From an uncultured Bacteroidales bacterium (GTDB lineage Bacteria; Bacteroidota; Bacteroidia; Bacteroidales; Paludibacteraceae): a stretch of 48,399 nucleotides of DNA. Below the pieces are notes generated by a model. That model did no database searches and was not told the origin of the DNA. It saw only the letters and a list, made by a program, of their open reading frames with translations. The position numbers were made by a program, and so were the translations under genes. Positions 1 through 8,651 of the stretch are shown one piece after another (positions within the stretch are counted from its first letter, which is position 1; each line of letters starts with the position of its first letter). The stretch is taken from positions 1-48,399 of the forward strand of contig CAKUUM010000010.1 of assembly GCA_934692905.1 (NCBI GenBank), in the 5' to 3' direction.

Positions 1-1
1 G

Positions 2-1330
2 TGGCTGTTCGGTTTGGCGGAGGTATGCGGTTTTTTCTATTTTGCCAATAACCTCACCAAGGCGTGGGTGCGTATTTCTCCAAAGACTTTTGCCAAACGT
101 CTGTTTTGGACGGCATTGGGCATACGGGTGGTGTATGTGCTGTTCTCGTACTGGTTCTACATCACGATGACCGGTTCGCCCTTTGAGTTCGACCCCGGTG
201 ATGTGGGATTCTATAATGAATTGGGGCGGTATGGCGCCAGTCTTCTGCGCGAGGGTAATTGGAACTTGCTGCCTGCTTTTGTGGACTATAGCGGCGCTGA
301 CTATTCCGACTTGGGGTATCCTCTGTATTTGTCGTTTGTATATCTGCTGACGGGGGATAGCATGCTGGCGGCGCGCCTTATCAAAGCGATATGGAGCGCA
401 TGGACGGCGTTGCTGATATACAAGTTGGCGGTGCGCAATTTCGGCGAAAGCACGGGGCGCATCGCGGGTATCTTGTGCATGCTGATGCCGAACCTGATTT
501 ACTATTGCGGCTTGCACCTCAAGGAGATAGAGATGGTGTTCCTGACAGTGCTGTTTGCAGAACGGGCGGATTTTATTCTGCGTCGTGGCAAACTGACGTT
601 CGGTCCCACTCTTGCCCTGATGCTGATTGCCGGAGCGGTGTTCACTTTCCGTACGGCATTAGCCGCAGTGCTGGTGTTGGCGTTCCTGTGTGCGCTGTTG
701 CTGAGCAGCGACCGTGTGGTCGGTTGGGGGAGGCGTATATTGCTGATAGCCATAGCCTTGACGGTTGTCGGAGGTGTTATGCTCAATAATACGAGTGTCG
801 GTAACAGCGTGCGCGCTATGTGGCAGACACGCGGTTCGGAACAGAAAGGCAACATGGAATGGCGTGCCACGCGTGTGGACAAAGGCGGGCACGTGCAGAA
901 GTTCGCCAAGTATGCGGGTGCGGCAGTCTTTGCGCCGATGATATTTACCATCCCGTTCCCGACGATGACCGAGGTGCCCGGGCAGGAGAACCTGAAGATG
1001 ATACACGGCGGCAACTTTGTGAAGAATATCACGTCGTTTTTTACAATCTTGGCCCTATTTATCCTTTTGCTGAGCGGCGATTGGCGCAAACACGTGTTGC
1101 CGATAGCCATTCTATGCGGCTATCTGGTGGTGCTGGCATTCTCCTCGTTCGCTCAGTCGGAGCGCTTTCACCTGCCATCCGTGCCCTTTGCCATGATGTT
1201 TGCCGCGTACGGAATCTCCTATATGCGCAACCCGAGATACAAACGCTGGTTCAATATATGGTGCGTCGTGATGTTTGTCGCCGCCATTGCATGGAACTGG
1301 TTCAAACTTGCCGGCCGCGGTATGATATAG
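2..1330 (+). CDS. Multi-pass membrane glycosyltransferase-like protein (partial, 5' end cut)
   Basis: The reading frame is open from the first bases of the window (W-L-F-G-L-A-E-V), so the true start lies upstream. The visible part is about 443 residues and very hydrophobic, with roughly ten membrane segments and a clustered, charged loop around DPGDVGFYNELGRYG near the N-terminal part. That acidic loop after the first segments, followed by LGYPLYLSFVYLLTGDS, resembles GT-C fold enzymes (GT39/ArnT/PMT-like), which move sugars from polyprenyl-phosphate donors on the outer face of the inner membrane. It ends 56 bases before gmd on the same strand, which fits an envelope-polysaccharide or protein-glycosylation locus. 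Family assignment rests on topology and the acidic loop, not on a decisive motif; an O-antigen polymerase-like protein is the main alternative. Confidence 0.7.
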   Translation, partial: WLFGLAEVCGFFYFANNLTKAWVRISPKTFAKRLFWTALGIRVVYVLFSYWFYITMTGSPFEFDPGDVGFYNELGRYGASLLREGNWNLLPAFVDYSGADYSDLGYPLYLSFVYLLTGDSMLAARLIKAIWSAWTALLIYKLAVRNFGESTGRIAGILCMLMPNLIYYCGLHLKEIEMVFLTVLFAERADFILRRGKLTFGPTLALMLIAGAVFTFRTALAAVLVLAFLCALLLSSDRVVGWGRRILLIAIALTVVGGVMLNNTSVGNSVRAMWQTRGSEQKGNMEWRATRVDKGGHVQKFAKYAGAAVFAPMIFTIPFPTMTEVPGQENLKMIHGGNFVKNITSFFTILALFILLLSGDWRKHVLPIAILCGYLVVLAFSSFAQSERFHLPSVPFAMMFAAYGISYMRNPRYKRWFNIWCVVMFVAAIAWNWFKLAGRGMI

Positions 1331-1386
1331 TACGCGGTGGTCCGGCGTACAGAAAACAGAAAGAATAACTTATACGAAGTCAAAAT

Positions 1387-2490
1387 ATGAAAACAGCATT
1401 AATCACAGGTGTGACAGGACAGGACGGCTCTTATCTGAGCGAGTTTCTGCTGGATAAAGGCTACGATGTGCACGGCATTATCCGCCGCAGTTCGGTGGAT
1501 TACCGTGAGCGTATCGCCCACCTTGAGGGCAAGCCGCATTTTCACCTCCACTATGGTGATATGTCCGATTCCATGGGCTTGATACAAGTAGTCGGCAAGG
1601 TGCGTCCCGACGAGATATACAACCTGGCTGCGCAGTCGCACGTGCAGGTGTCGTTCGACTCGCCAGAATTCACCGCTGATATCGATGCCACGGGCGTTCT
1701 CCGCGTCTTGGAGGCAGTGCGTGCCTGCGGGTTGACACATACTTGCCGTATCTATCAGGCATCCACGTCGGAACTATACGGCAAGGTGGAGGAAGTGCCG
1801 CAGAACGAGAATACGCCTTTTCACCCCTATTCGCCCTATGCAGTGGCCAAACTGTACGGCTACTGGATTGTCAAGGAGTACCGCGAGGCATACAATATGT
1901 TCTGCTGCTCGGGCATCCTGTTCAACCATGAGTCCGAGCGGCGCGGCGAGACGTTCGTAACGCGCAAAATCACCCTTGCTGCAGCACGTATAGTACAAGG
2001 CAAGCAGGACAAACTATATCTGGGAAACCTATCTTCACTCCGTGACTGGGGCTATGCCAAAGACTATGTGGAGTGCATGTGGCTTATCCTGCAACACGCA
2101 AAGCCCGAGGACTTTGTTATTGCTACCGGGGTGCAGCACTCCGTGCGTGAATTCTGCGATTTGGCTTTCCGAGAGGTGGGTATCACGCTTCGTTTCGAGG
2201 GCGAGGGTCAGGACGAGAACGGTGTCTGCGTAGCAGGTCCGGAGACGCTTGTAGGCAAGATATTGGTGGAGGTGTCGCCAGACTTCTACCGCCCGACCGA
2301 TGTCGTCAATCTGTGGGGCGACCCGACCAAGGCAAGAGCCGAACTCGGCTGGAACCCGAACAAGACCACTTTCGAGGAGTTGGTACACCTGATGGTGCGC
2401 TCCGACATGGAGAAAGTGGCTGCAGACCATGCTGCCGAGCAAGCCCGAACCAACCTTGCCGAGTACCTCGAAAAAGGTATCGTGAAATAA
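1387..2490 (+). CDS. gmd: GDP-mannose 4,6-dehydratase
   Basis: Converts GDP-D-mannose to GDP-4-keto-6-deoxy-D-mannose, the first step to GDP-L-fucose, GDP-rhamnose or GDP-perosamine for surface polysaccharides and glycoproteins; cytoplasmic. The 367 residues match the usual family length. An N-terminal Rossmann motif TGVTGQDG (residues 7-14) binds NADP. The extended-SDR catalytic set is visible: STSE at 126-129 and Y151-xxx-K155 in YSPYAVAK. Further family blocks are NLAAQSHVQVSF and NHESERRGETFVTRKI. The ATG at 1387 is the only start giving the MKTALITG beginning. It follows the membrane glycosyltransferase by 56 bases and is closed by a strong hairpin. No GDP-fucose synthase (fcl) follows, so the second enzyme must be encoded elsewhere. 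Confidence 0.97.
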   Translation: MKTALITGVTGQDGSYLSEFLLDKGYDVHGIIRRSSVDYRERIAHLEGKPHFHLHYGDMSDSMGLIQVVGKVRPDEIYNLAAQSHVQVSFDSPEFTADIDATGVLRVLEAVRACGLTHTCRIYQASTSELYGKVEEVPQNENTPFHPYSPYAVAKLYGYWIVKEYREAYNMFCCSGILFNHESERRGETFVTRKITLAAARIVQGKQDKLYLGNLSSLRDWGYAKDYVECMWLILQHAKPEDFVIATGVQHSVREFCDLAFREVGITLRFEGEGQDENGVCVAGPETLVGKILVEVSPDFYRPTDVVNLWGDPTKARAELGWNPNKTTFEELVHLMVRSDMEKVAADHAAEQARTNLAEYLEKGIVK

Positions 2491-2520
2491 GCAGGTTGTG
2501 AACGACCCCTCTACTATATT

Positions 2521-2547
2521 GACGACGCGGGACGCGTCGTTCCCACA
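2521..2547 (+). repeat. Dispersed palindrome, copy 1 of 4
   Basis: Copy of a near-palindrome built around GACGACGCGGGACGCGTCGT and followed by a CCCACA-like tail. The other copies are at 6386, 15231 (reverse) and 23348. It lies just after gmd and just before the terminator hairpin. Confidence 0.8.
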
Positions 2548-2590
2548 AAACGTCTCACAAAACATCTCCACAAGATGTCCCCATACAACA

Positions 2591-2625
2591 AAGAGGTTGC
2601 CTACACTTGTCAGGCAACCTCTTTT
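2591..2625. terminator. Bidirectional intrinsic terminator
   Basis: A perfect 12-bp stem, AAGAGGTTGCCT with AGGCAACCTCTT, encloses a 9-base loop. T-rich tails lie on both sides. It sits between the convergent gmd and thioredoxin-fold genes and can serve both. Confidence 0.88.
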
Positions 2626-2643
2626 GTTCGCGGTAAGGTTTGT

Positions 2644-3429
2644 TTACAATCCCGCTGCCAATACGCTCTCAATCTCCGCTTCGTCGGGATTGCGCAGTAC
2701 GATAGTACCATTGCGGTCAATGAGCAGGGTGGTCGGGATAGCGGTGATGCCGTATATATCGCAGGGATTGTAGGGCGCCTCGCGTTGGTCGCGGACCTGC
2801 CGCCACGGCAACTCCTCTTCTGCAATGGCTTTCAGCCACTCCGCCTCGTCGCGGTCGCAACTGATACCGACTATTTCCAATCGCCCTAACGGGTGATACG
2901 AGGTGTACAACTCTTTCAATACGGGCAACAACCTGCGGCACGGACCGCACCATGATGCCCAGAAGTCAACCAGTACATAGTCAGCCGTACCAATCACCTG
3001 GCTGAGCGCCAACGGCTCTCCGTCAGGCTGCAATGCCGTTACATCGGTATATGCGTGCCCGGGTGCGCCCATCAGTTCGGCTTGAAACGCTTTGTAGTAC
3101 TCCTGCATCGTTTCCGTTTGCAGGCGCTCCTCCGGCATTGCCTTAAAGAGTTCTTCCTTCTGGTCTGTCGAGAGCATATAGAAGAGCGCATACACTATAG
3201 AATCAGAGGTCGGCTCGCCGATGTTCTCCATCAGCAGACCATAACTCTCATCAACGAAAGCCGTAACTATAGAGTCCGCAACGGTCTCCGGTATGTCCTT
3301 TTGCAACTGCGCAACGACCGAGTCGCTCAACTCCTGATACTGCTCATACGCCGTTTTGGTGTGGCGCGGTGAGCATGCCACCACGCACAGCCCGACGAAT
3401 ACAGGAATGATAAAACGTTTCATATCCAT
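2644..3429 (-). CDS. Thioredoxin-fold lipoprotein (TlpA/ResA-like)
   Basis: Probable periplasmic-facing thiol-disulfide oxidoreductase. The 261 residues open with a hydrophobic signal ending in a lipobox (L-C-V-V-A-C, Cys19 counting from the first ATG). A helical region of about 120 residues with little sequence signature follows, then a thioredoxin domain. The active site is W-C-G-P-C at residues 160-164, and the cis-proline loop is AIPTT near the C-terminus. The start could be the ATG at 3429 or the one at 3423; the second puts MKRF directly before the signal core and is equally good. It begins 3 bases after the ferritin stop, so the two are probably co-transcribed, a plausible pairing for iron or oxidative stress. 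Substrates cannot be deduced. Confidence 0.9.
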   Translation of the reverse strand: MDMKRFIIPVFVGLCVVACSPRHTKTAYEQYQELSDSVVAQLQKDIPETVADSIVTAFVDESYGLLMENIGEPTSDSIVYALFYMLSTDQKEELFKAMPEERLQTETMQEYYKAFQAELMGAPGHAYTDVTALQPDGEPLALSQVIGTADYVLVDFWASWCGPCRRLLPVLKELYTSYHPLGRLEIVGISCDRDEAEWLKAIAEEELPWRQVRDQREAPYNPCDIYGITAIPTTLLIDRNGTIVLRNPDEAEIESVLAAGL

Positions 3430-3432
3430 CCA

Positions 3433-3954
3433 TCAATTTGCCGTAGCCAGAGGAGCAGCCTGCGTATAGACGCGTGCTGCCAACTCCTGGTCGAGTTGGT
3501 ACATACCATAACCGTTGCCGTTCAGCATACGGAGTTTCTGGATAATCTCGGTAGCGTTCTCTTCTTCCTCCACCTGCTCGTCAATGAACCATTGCATGCG
3601 GCTCTGCGAAGCAAAGTCTTTCTCCTCCACAGCGATAGCCATCAGGTTGTTAATCAACGATGTGACCTTCTCTTCGTGCTTCAGCGTGTGCTCGAAAGCC
3701 GCCAACGGAGAAGCCCAGTCGGTGTCTACGGCATCAATGGCGCGAAGCAACACACGTCCGCCACGGCTCTGCAGGTAGTTGATGAAGATTTGTGCATGGT
3801 CCTGCTCCTCCTTGAATTGGATGGCAAACCAGTTGGCCATACCTACATAACCTGCGTTTTGGCAGTACGATGACATACTCAGATACAAGTAAGCCGACCA
3901 CATCTCGGCATTGATTTGGGCGTTGATAGCCTCCTCTAAACGTTTGGAAATCAT
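3433..3954 (-). CDS. ftnA: Non-heme ferritin
   Basis: Cytoplasmic iron-storage ferritin; oxidises Fe(II) at a di-iron centre and stores it as a mineral core in a 24-subunit shell. All expected ligands are present in this 173-residue protein: E17, Y24, E50, H53, E94, E126/Q127 and E130. Length and the opening MISKRLEEAINAQINAEMWSA are typical of bacterial FtnA rather than heme-containing bacterioferritin. It precedes the thioredoxin-fold lipoprotein by 3 bases. A weak -7 match (TATGTTTG, 4026-4033 read on the minus strand) lies upstream, but no good -33 element is seen. Confidence 0.97.
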   Translation of the reverse strand: MISKRLEEAINAQINAEMWSAYLYLSMSSYCQNAGYVGMANWFAIQFKEEQDHAQIFINYLQSRGGRVLLRAIDAVDTDWASPLAAFEHTLKHEEKVTSLINNLMAIAVEEKDFASQSRMQWFIDEQVEEEENATEIIQKLRMLNGNGYGMYQLDQELAARVYTQAAPLATAN

Positions 3955-4045
3955 AATGTTGTTGGTTTAATGGGTTTATACTATCCGGCGTATGGTCAGA
4001 CATTGCCGTCCCCGTACGCCTTGTCCAAACATAGCCACAAAAACC

Positions 4046-4079
4046 ATACCAATCCACCCGAAACCGGGTAGATTGGTAT
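4046..4079 (-). terminator. Intrinsic terminator of the amylase gene
   Basis: Read on the minus strand, ATACCAATCTACCCG pairs over 15 positions (one G-U) with CGGGTGGATTGGTAT across a 4-base loop, followed by GGTTTTTG. It lies between the amylase stop and the ferritin start, so the amylase and ferritin transcripts are probably separate. Confidence 0.8.
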
Positions 4080-4114
4080 AGTTTATTTATCATGTGTCGG
4101 TTCGGGCGGTCCCG

Positions 4115-6241
4115 TTACAGGACAAAAGTCAGATTGCCGTTAATGGTAATGCTGCTTTCTTCATTCCTGCTGATCTTCACGCGAACGGTTTCGCTCATGT
4201 AGGTGCGCAGGAATTCTATGGTGTCGTCGTTGCTGCTGACGGGGATATAGTCGCCGTACATGAGTGCCATATTCCCGCGGCGAATATCTATCAGTTTCTT
4301 CACCTGCTCGCGGAAGTCCTGCTCCTGCCGGCTGAGCCCGTCAAAGCGCATCCAATGGCGGTTGTCCGGGTCATTGCCGCCCACTTCGGCGTATTCGTCG
4401 CCCTGATAAATACACGGCACGCCCGGAATGGTGAGGTTCAGCATCTCCAACCGCAATGCACGGCGGTACGCTTCGCGGGCAAGGCCCTCGCGTTCCTCTT
4501 CGGGCGTGTCGTTGGGCAAGAGTCCTACCTCACGCGTCCAGCCTTCCAACTTACCGTCTTCCCAGAAGTGAATACCTCCACCTGCCAATGAGGCAAAGCG
4601 CACTTGGTCGTGATTGCCTGATATACAGCCCATTGTGTGGTGCGCACCATACGTTGCCATCGACTCGCGCACCACGCGGTCGATGTCGCTCATCTTGCCG
4701 TCGTTGCACAGCGCGTGAATGGCTGTGAAATAGACATTGAAGTCGAACTGCGCGTTCAGCATACCACTCTTGACGTAGGTGTTGATGAGTTCGGGCGACC
4801 CGTAGGTCTCGCCAATCATCCATATATGGCGGTTCGGGTAACGGGTCTTCATCTTGTGCGTCAGCGTACGCCAGTAACATTCGGGTATGTGCTTGCAGGC
4901 ATCGTGGCGGAATCCGTCAAACTCAAAGTTCGCAAGCCAATAGAGTGCCGAGTCGGTCATGGGCATATACACGTCCTCGCGCTCCAAGTCGAGGGTAGGG
5001 ATATGCACATCAAACCACGTGGTGAGGCGCGCATCGTCCCACAACTCGAAGTTGCGCCGCCCGTCAGGCAGGATACTGTCGGTGTGCCATGTCGGGTGCT
5101 CCTTATACACTGGCGACTCGATATGCAGGTGGTTTGCCACATAGTCGAGCACCACATTGATACCATGCGCATGGGCGGTCGCCAGCATGTCGCGCAACTC
5201 CTCATCCGTACCGAAACGCTTGTCAATCACCGTGGTATAGATAGGCCAATAGCCGTGATAGCCCGAGAAGCGGGTGTAGGTCTTGGTCGAATCATATTTG
5301 TTGCCGTTGGGGAACGGGTACATACCCCATGCGTCCCACGGGTTCTGCGTGACAGGCGAAATCCATATCGTGGTGATGCCGAGGTCGTCGAAGAAACCCT
5401 CCTCTATCTTCTGCTGGATACCCTTGATGTCACCGCCTTGATAATCAACAATATCCAGCACTTCGGGGCTGTTCATCTTCCAGTCGTTGTCCTTGTTGCC
5501 GTTATGGAAACGGTCAATCATCAGCGAGTACAGCACCTGTGCCTGGTCGTCGTGGCGCGTCAGTTGCCCGACATCCGTCACGGGCTTGCCGTCCTGCAAC
5601 GGAACCAACAAGTCGTTGAGCAACAGCCCGTTAGCCACTGCATACACGCGCAGGAAACTGCGTCCATTGGACTCACGGCACTCCTTGGGCAGACGGATAG
5701 TAGCCACCTCGTCGCCTTCGCCGAACTCGATGGCATCCACACCTATATATATATCCTGCCAAAATGCTCTCCATTGAATACGCGCCTCGCTCATTGCCAA
5801 TTGCGCATTACGCATTGCGCATTGTACGGTCGAGTCCGTGCAGCCGACCGTCACCAGCCCCTGCATACTCTCCAAACGGGGTAGGATAGGGATGTCGTAC
5901 TGTTCCTTGCCGTTCACCCGCACGCTCAGCACCGATAGCGTGTTGTCGCCCTCGATGTCCAACTCGCCATTGCCCGCATGGCGCACCTCATAACTCGGTT
6001 CCGTGATGAATGTCACCTCGTCTTCCGCGTTTGTTTGCGGCAGATAATCAGTCAGATACAGGTGTGTCACCGTGCCTGCATAGTGAATAGGCATGATAGG
6101 ATTCTGCGTATCCGCATTGCGGTCCTCCGCGGTCTGCGCCGCCGGCTGTGCGTTGCTGCAAGCGGTCAAGGAAACGGTTATACCCAACAAGGTGACCGCT
6201 CCGATGCACGACAAAATAAAGTGTTGTTTGTATTTTTTCAT
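4115..6241 (-). CDS. Alpha-amylase family (GH13) lipoprotein
   Basis: Starch or glycogen-type alpha-1,4-glucan hydrolase exported as a lipoprotein, probably surface or periplasmic. The ATG at 6241 starts MKKYKQHF and a signal ending in SLTAC (Cys28); an upstream in-frame ATG at 6370 lies before the promoter and is rejected. Residues 30-235 form an N-terminal beta-rich domain. The TIM barrel follows with the four GH13 regions: DYVANH (366-371), GFRHDACKH with nucleophile D447, MIGETYG with acid E478, and SGNHDQ with D545. A C-terminal beta domain ends the 708 residues. In the N-terminal domain, residues 138-152 (QCAMRNAQLAM) are encoded by a heptanucleotide repeat that has copies elsewhere. 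No susC/susD neighbours are present. Confidence 0.94.
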   Translation of the reverse strand: MKKYKQHFILSCIGAVTLLGITVSLTACSNAQPAAQTAEDRNADTQNPIMPIHYAGTVTHLYLTDYLPQTNAEDEVTFITEPSYEVRHAGNGELDIEGDNTLSVLSVRVNGKEQYDIPILPRLESMQGLVTVGCTDSTVQCAMRNAQLAMSEARIQWRAFWQDIYIGVDAIEFGEGDEVATIRLPKECRESNGRSFLRVYAVANGLLLNDLLVPLQDGKPVTDVGQLTRHDDQAQVLYSLMIDRFHNGNKDNDWKMNSPEVLDIVDYQGGDIKGIQQKIEEGFFDDLGITTIWISPVTQNPWDAWGMYPFPNGNKYDSTKTYTRFSGYHGYWPIYTTVIDKRFGTDEELRDMLATAHAHGINVVLDYVANHLHIESPVYKEHPTWHTDSILPDGRRNFELWDDARLTTWFDVHIPTLDLEREDVYMPMTDSALYWLANFEFDGFRHDACKHIPECYWRTLTHKMKTRYPNRHIWMIGETYGSPELINTYVKSGMLNAQFDFNVYFTAIHALCNDGKMSDIDRVVRESMATYGAHHTMGCISGNHDQVRFASLAGGGIHFWEDGKLEGWTREVGLLPNDTPEEEREGLAREAYRRALRLEMLNLTIPGVPCIYQGDEYAEVGGNDPDNRHWMRFDGLSRQEQDFREQVKKLIDIRRGNMALMYGDYIPVSSNDDTIEFLRTYMSETVRVKISRNEESSITINGNLTFVL
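5792..5826 (-). repeat. CAATGCR heptad repeat inside the amylase gene
   Basis: On the coding strand this reads as degenerate 7-bp units of CAATGCG/CAATGCA type and encodes QCAMRNAQLAM. The same words occur at 21012, 22302, 22498 and 43478. Confidence 0.8.
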
Positions 6242-6292
6242 TGTCTTATTGATTATGATGCGCGTTTTATAGGTCTTGTCAAACTTCCGTGG

Positions 6293-6324
6293 CAAAGTTA
6301 CTGCTTTTTCTGCACGTATGCAAA
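6293..6324 (-). promoter_or_regulatory. Bacteroidetes-type promoter of the amylase gene
   Basis: On the minus strand TTTG (6321-6324) is followed by 20 bases and TAACTTTG (6293-6300), an exact match to the consensus. It predicts a leader of about 45 bases before the ATG at 6241. Confidence 0.88.
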
Positions 6325-6601
6325 TCGCGGGATGCGAAAACTGCGAATGGATATTCGAGAATATGCCCATCGCACTTCTCTCCCTGACGACGCGGGACGC
6401 GTCGTCCCCACAAACCGCAGACGAGAGAACACCCCGTTGCGCCCGCGGGACGGGGACCCCGCAGGCGTCCCCGGAGTGTCCTATGCATATGGTCCTTACA
6501 AGGACTGCGGAATCACATACTAATCACCCGTTAATAACCCGATAATCACCCGATGAAGACACGAGAATAATGCGCAATGTGCACAGGGGATTATGGAATG
6601 A
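6325..6601. repeat. Gene-free stretch with mosaic GC-rich repeats and short words
   Basis: Between the TPR gene stop and the amylase promoter. It holds palindrome copy 2 (GACGACGCGGGACGCGTCGT, 6386-6410), then a GC-rich segment (about 6411-6480) sharing words with 25060-25130 (GGGGACCCCGCAGG, GAACACCCCGTT). Next are 10-11-bp repeats of the TAATCACCC type (6517-6556) and a short AATGCGCAATGTGC word (6569-6582). No credible ORF, RNA gene or terminator was seen. Confidence 0.7.
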
Positions 6602-8650
6602 TTATTGGAAGCGGGAGATGAGATTGTAGGCTTGGTAGATACCGAGTTCACCGGCTTTGCTGAGGTCAGAGAGTCCCGCCTCGACCTCGTCGATGAAGAT
6701 GTGCGTCAAGCCGCGGTTGAAATACGCCTCGGCAAAGTCGGAGTCCACCTCAATCGCCTGCGTGTAGTAGCGGATAGCCGCACGGAAATCCTGCTGGATA
6801 CAGAGCATGTTCGCCTTGTTGTAGTAGGCAAAAGAGAAGTCGGGCACGTGGTCGATGACATAGTCGTAGTCACGCATCATGAGTTCAAAATCCGCCCCCT
6901 CGGTCTTCTCGCCCATAGCGCGGCGGTATTCGAGCAACTTGTACCGCCAGTTGGCACGGCAGAAATAGGCGAAATACAAGGTGCCGTCGAGCATGGTGGC
7001 ACGGGTGGCATCGTCGATAGCCGAGGAGTAGTCCTGCACCAATGCGAACTCGATAGCCCGCGCCATGTAGGCGGCGCTCAGGCGGTTGTTCTGCGGGGAG
7101 TTGGGCGAGGCGACCTGCTCAAGCATGTCGATTTGGTCGGAGAGGGCGTTGATGCGCTCGAAGTGTTGGTTGACCATATCCGCCGTCAGCGCCATCTCCT
7201 GCACGGTGAAGCGGAGTGGGGCAGGGAGCAGTTGGCGGCGGTTGTATTCGTCGATGGAGACATGGGAGTAGTTGGTGCGGCGAAGTGACTGAGTGTTAGC
7301 ACTTTGCACGTAGTAGGAGAGGGTGATGTTCGGTTCGTTGACCACATCGGTATATCGCTTCTGTATGGTGCCTCGGGTCTCGCTCTCGTATTGACGCTCG
7401 TCGTCCGCCGCTTCCTGATTCTGTGCAGCCATAGCGGAGAACTCCTTGCGTCGGTCACGTTTCTGGGGCTGTGACTGAGCCAGTTGCAGGTCGGTGGACA
7501 CGGATTGCGCCTGTATGCTGTCCTTCTTCTGCTCCAAGTCGTAGGCGCGTGTGCGGTACTGATAGGCGACTTTGCCGTGCCCGAGTGCAGTCTCCGCCTG
7601 CGCGGCAAGGTAGTAGGACGGCAGGAAATAAGGGTAGCGGTCTATCAGTAGGGTGAAGTCCGCGAGGGCGTCCTTCCACTGGTTGAGGTGCAGGAACACG
7701 AGTCCGCGCTGGTAGTGCACCTCCACCTGCTCGGGGTCGAGTTCCACCACTTGGTTGAAGTCCTCCAAGGCGCGGTTGTAGTCGCCCAGTTCCTGCCGCA
7801 GGACGCCGCGGTTGTAGTAGCACTGGGCGTCGCGGGGGGCGAGGGAGACCGCCTTGTCGTAGTCGGCAAGTGCGGAGCGGTAGTTGTGGAGGCGGTAGAA
7901 GATGATGCCGCGGTTGATATAGTCGCCCGCCCATTTGCTGCCCTGGTTGATGCTGTTGGTGAGGGCTGCGAGGGCATCGTTCTGGCGGTCCTGCATGAGA
8001 TAGACGAGTCCGAGTGCCGACCATGCGGCAGGGTTCTGGCTGTCGTACTGCGTGGCGTCGGTGAAGGCGTTGAGGGCGCAGATGGTGTCGTTGCTGCGCA
8101 GGCAGATGGTGCCTTTCTCGAATAGCAGCGAGGCAGAGCGGGGTTCGCGGCTAAGGAGGCGGTCAATGTCCTGCAAGGCGAGGTCGTAGCGTTTCTCCTC
8201 GGCGAGGACGTCGGCGCGAAGGACGAGGTAGGTCTTGTTCTCAGGGGCAAAGATGAGTGCCTCGGAGAAGTCCTTTTCGGCTTTCTCCAACTGCCCCGTC
8301 TGGCGATAGACGTAGCCGCGCGTGTAGTACCCCCCAGGTTGGAACGGGTTGCGCTCAATGGCGGCGTTGCAGTCCTGCTCCGCACCCGTGTAGTCGCCCA
8401 ACTGAATCTTGGCTATGGCACGGAGGAGGTAGGGTTCGCTGAGGTAGGGTTTGAGTTTGATGACCTGATTGAAATACTGAATACTCAGCACATAGTCGTC
8501 GAAGTATAGCGCGTTGCGCCCGATAGCGGTGATGCGGTCGGTGTTGAGTTGGGCGAGAGCACTGCCGCCGACCAGCAGCATACACACCCCCATCAGCCCT
8601 CGCGGGACGAGGGTGCGTATGGATTGCCATATATGCTGTAGCCGGTGCAT
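6602..8650 (-). CDS. Secreted tetratricopeptide-repeat protein
   Basis: A 682-residue TPR protein exported by a signal peptide (hydrophobic segment ending GGSALAQ near residue 33). TPR units run from about residue 38 to 380, for example SEPYLLRAIAKIQLGDYTGA, QPGGYYTRGYVYRQTGQLEK and DAQCYYNRGVLRQELGDYNR. A charged linker with QKRDRRKEF follows, then a second TPR block near the C-terminus (AYYNKANMLCIQQDFRAAI, AEAYFNRGLTHIF). Such proteins scaffold envelope complexes in Bacteroidetes; no catalytic motif is seen. It starts one base after the stop of the three-module lectin-like gene, so it is the last gene of the hemW operon. The function is unknown, but the pairing suggests a shared job at the cell surface. 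Confidence 0.88.
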   Translation of the reverse strand: MHRLQHIWQSIRTLVPRGLMGVCMLLVGGSALAQLNTDRITAIGRNALYFDDYVLSIQYFNQVIKLKPYLSEPYLLRAIAKIQLGDYTGAEQDCNAAIERNPFQPGGYYTRGYVYRQTGQLEKAEKDFSEALIFAPENKTYLVLRADVLAEEKRYDLALQDIDRLLSREPRSASLLFEKGTICLRSNDTICALNAFTDATQYDSQNPAAWSALGLVYLMQDRQNDALAALTNSINQGSKWAGDYINRGIIFYRLHNYRSALADYDKAVSLAPRDAQCYYNRGVLRQELGDYNRALEDFNQVVELDPEQVEVHYQRGLVFLHLNQWKDALADFTLLIDRYPYFLPSYYLAAQAETALGHGKVAYQYRTRAYDLEQKKDSIQAQSVSTDLQLAQSQPQKRDRRKEFSAMAAQNQEAADDERQYESETRGTIQKRYTDVVNEPNITLSYYVQSANTQSLRRTNYSHVSIDEYNRRQLLPAPLRFTVQEMALTADMVNQHFERINALSDQIDMLEQVASPNSPQNNRLSAAYMARAIEFALVQDYSSAIDDATRATMLDGTLYFAYFCRANWRYKLLEYRRAMGEKTEGADFELMMRDYDYVIDHVPDFSFAYYNKANMLCIQQDFRAAIRYYTQAIEVDSDFAEAYFNRGLTHIFIDEVEAGLSDLSKAGELGIYQAYNLISRFQ

Positions 8651-8651
8651 C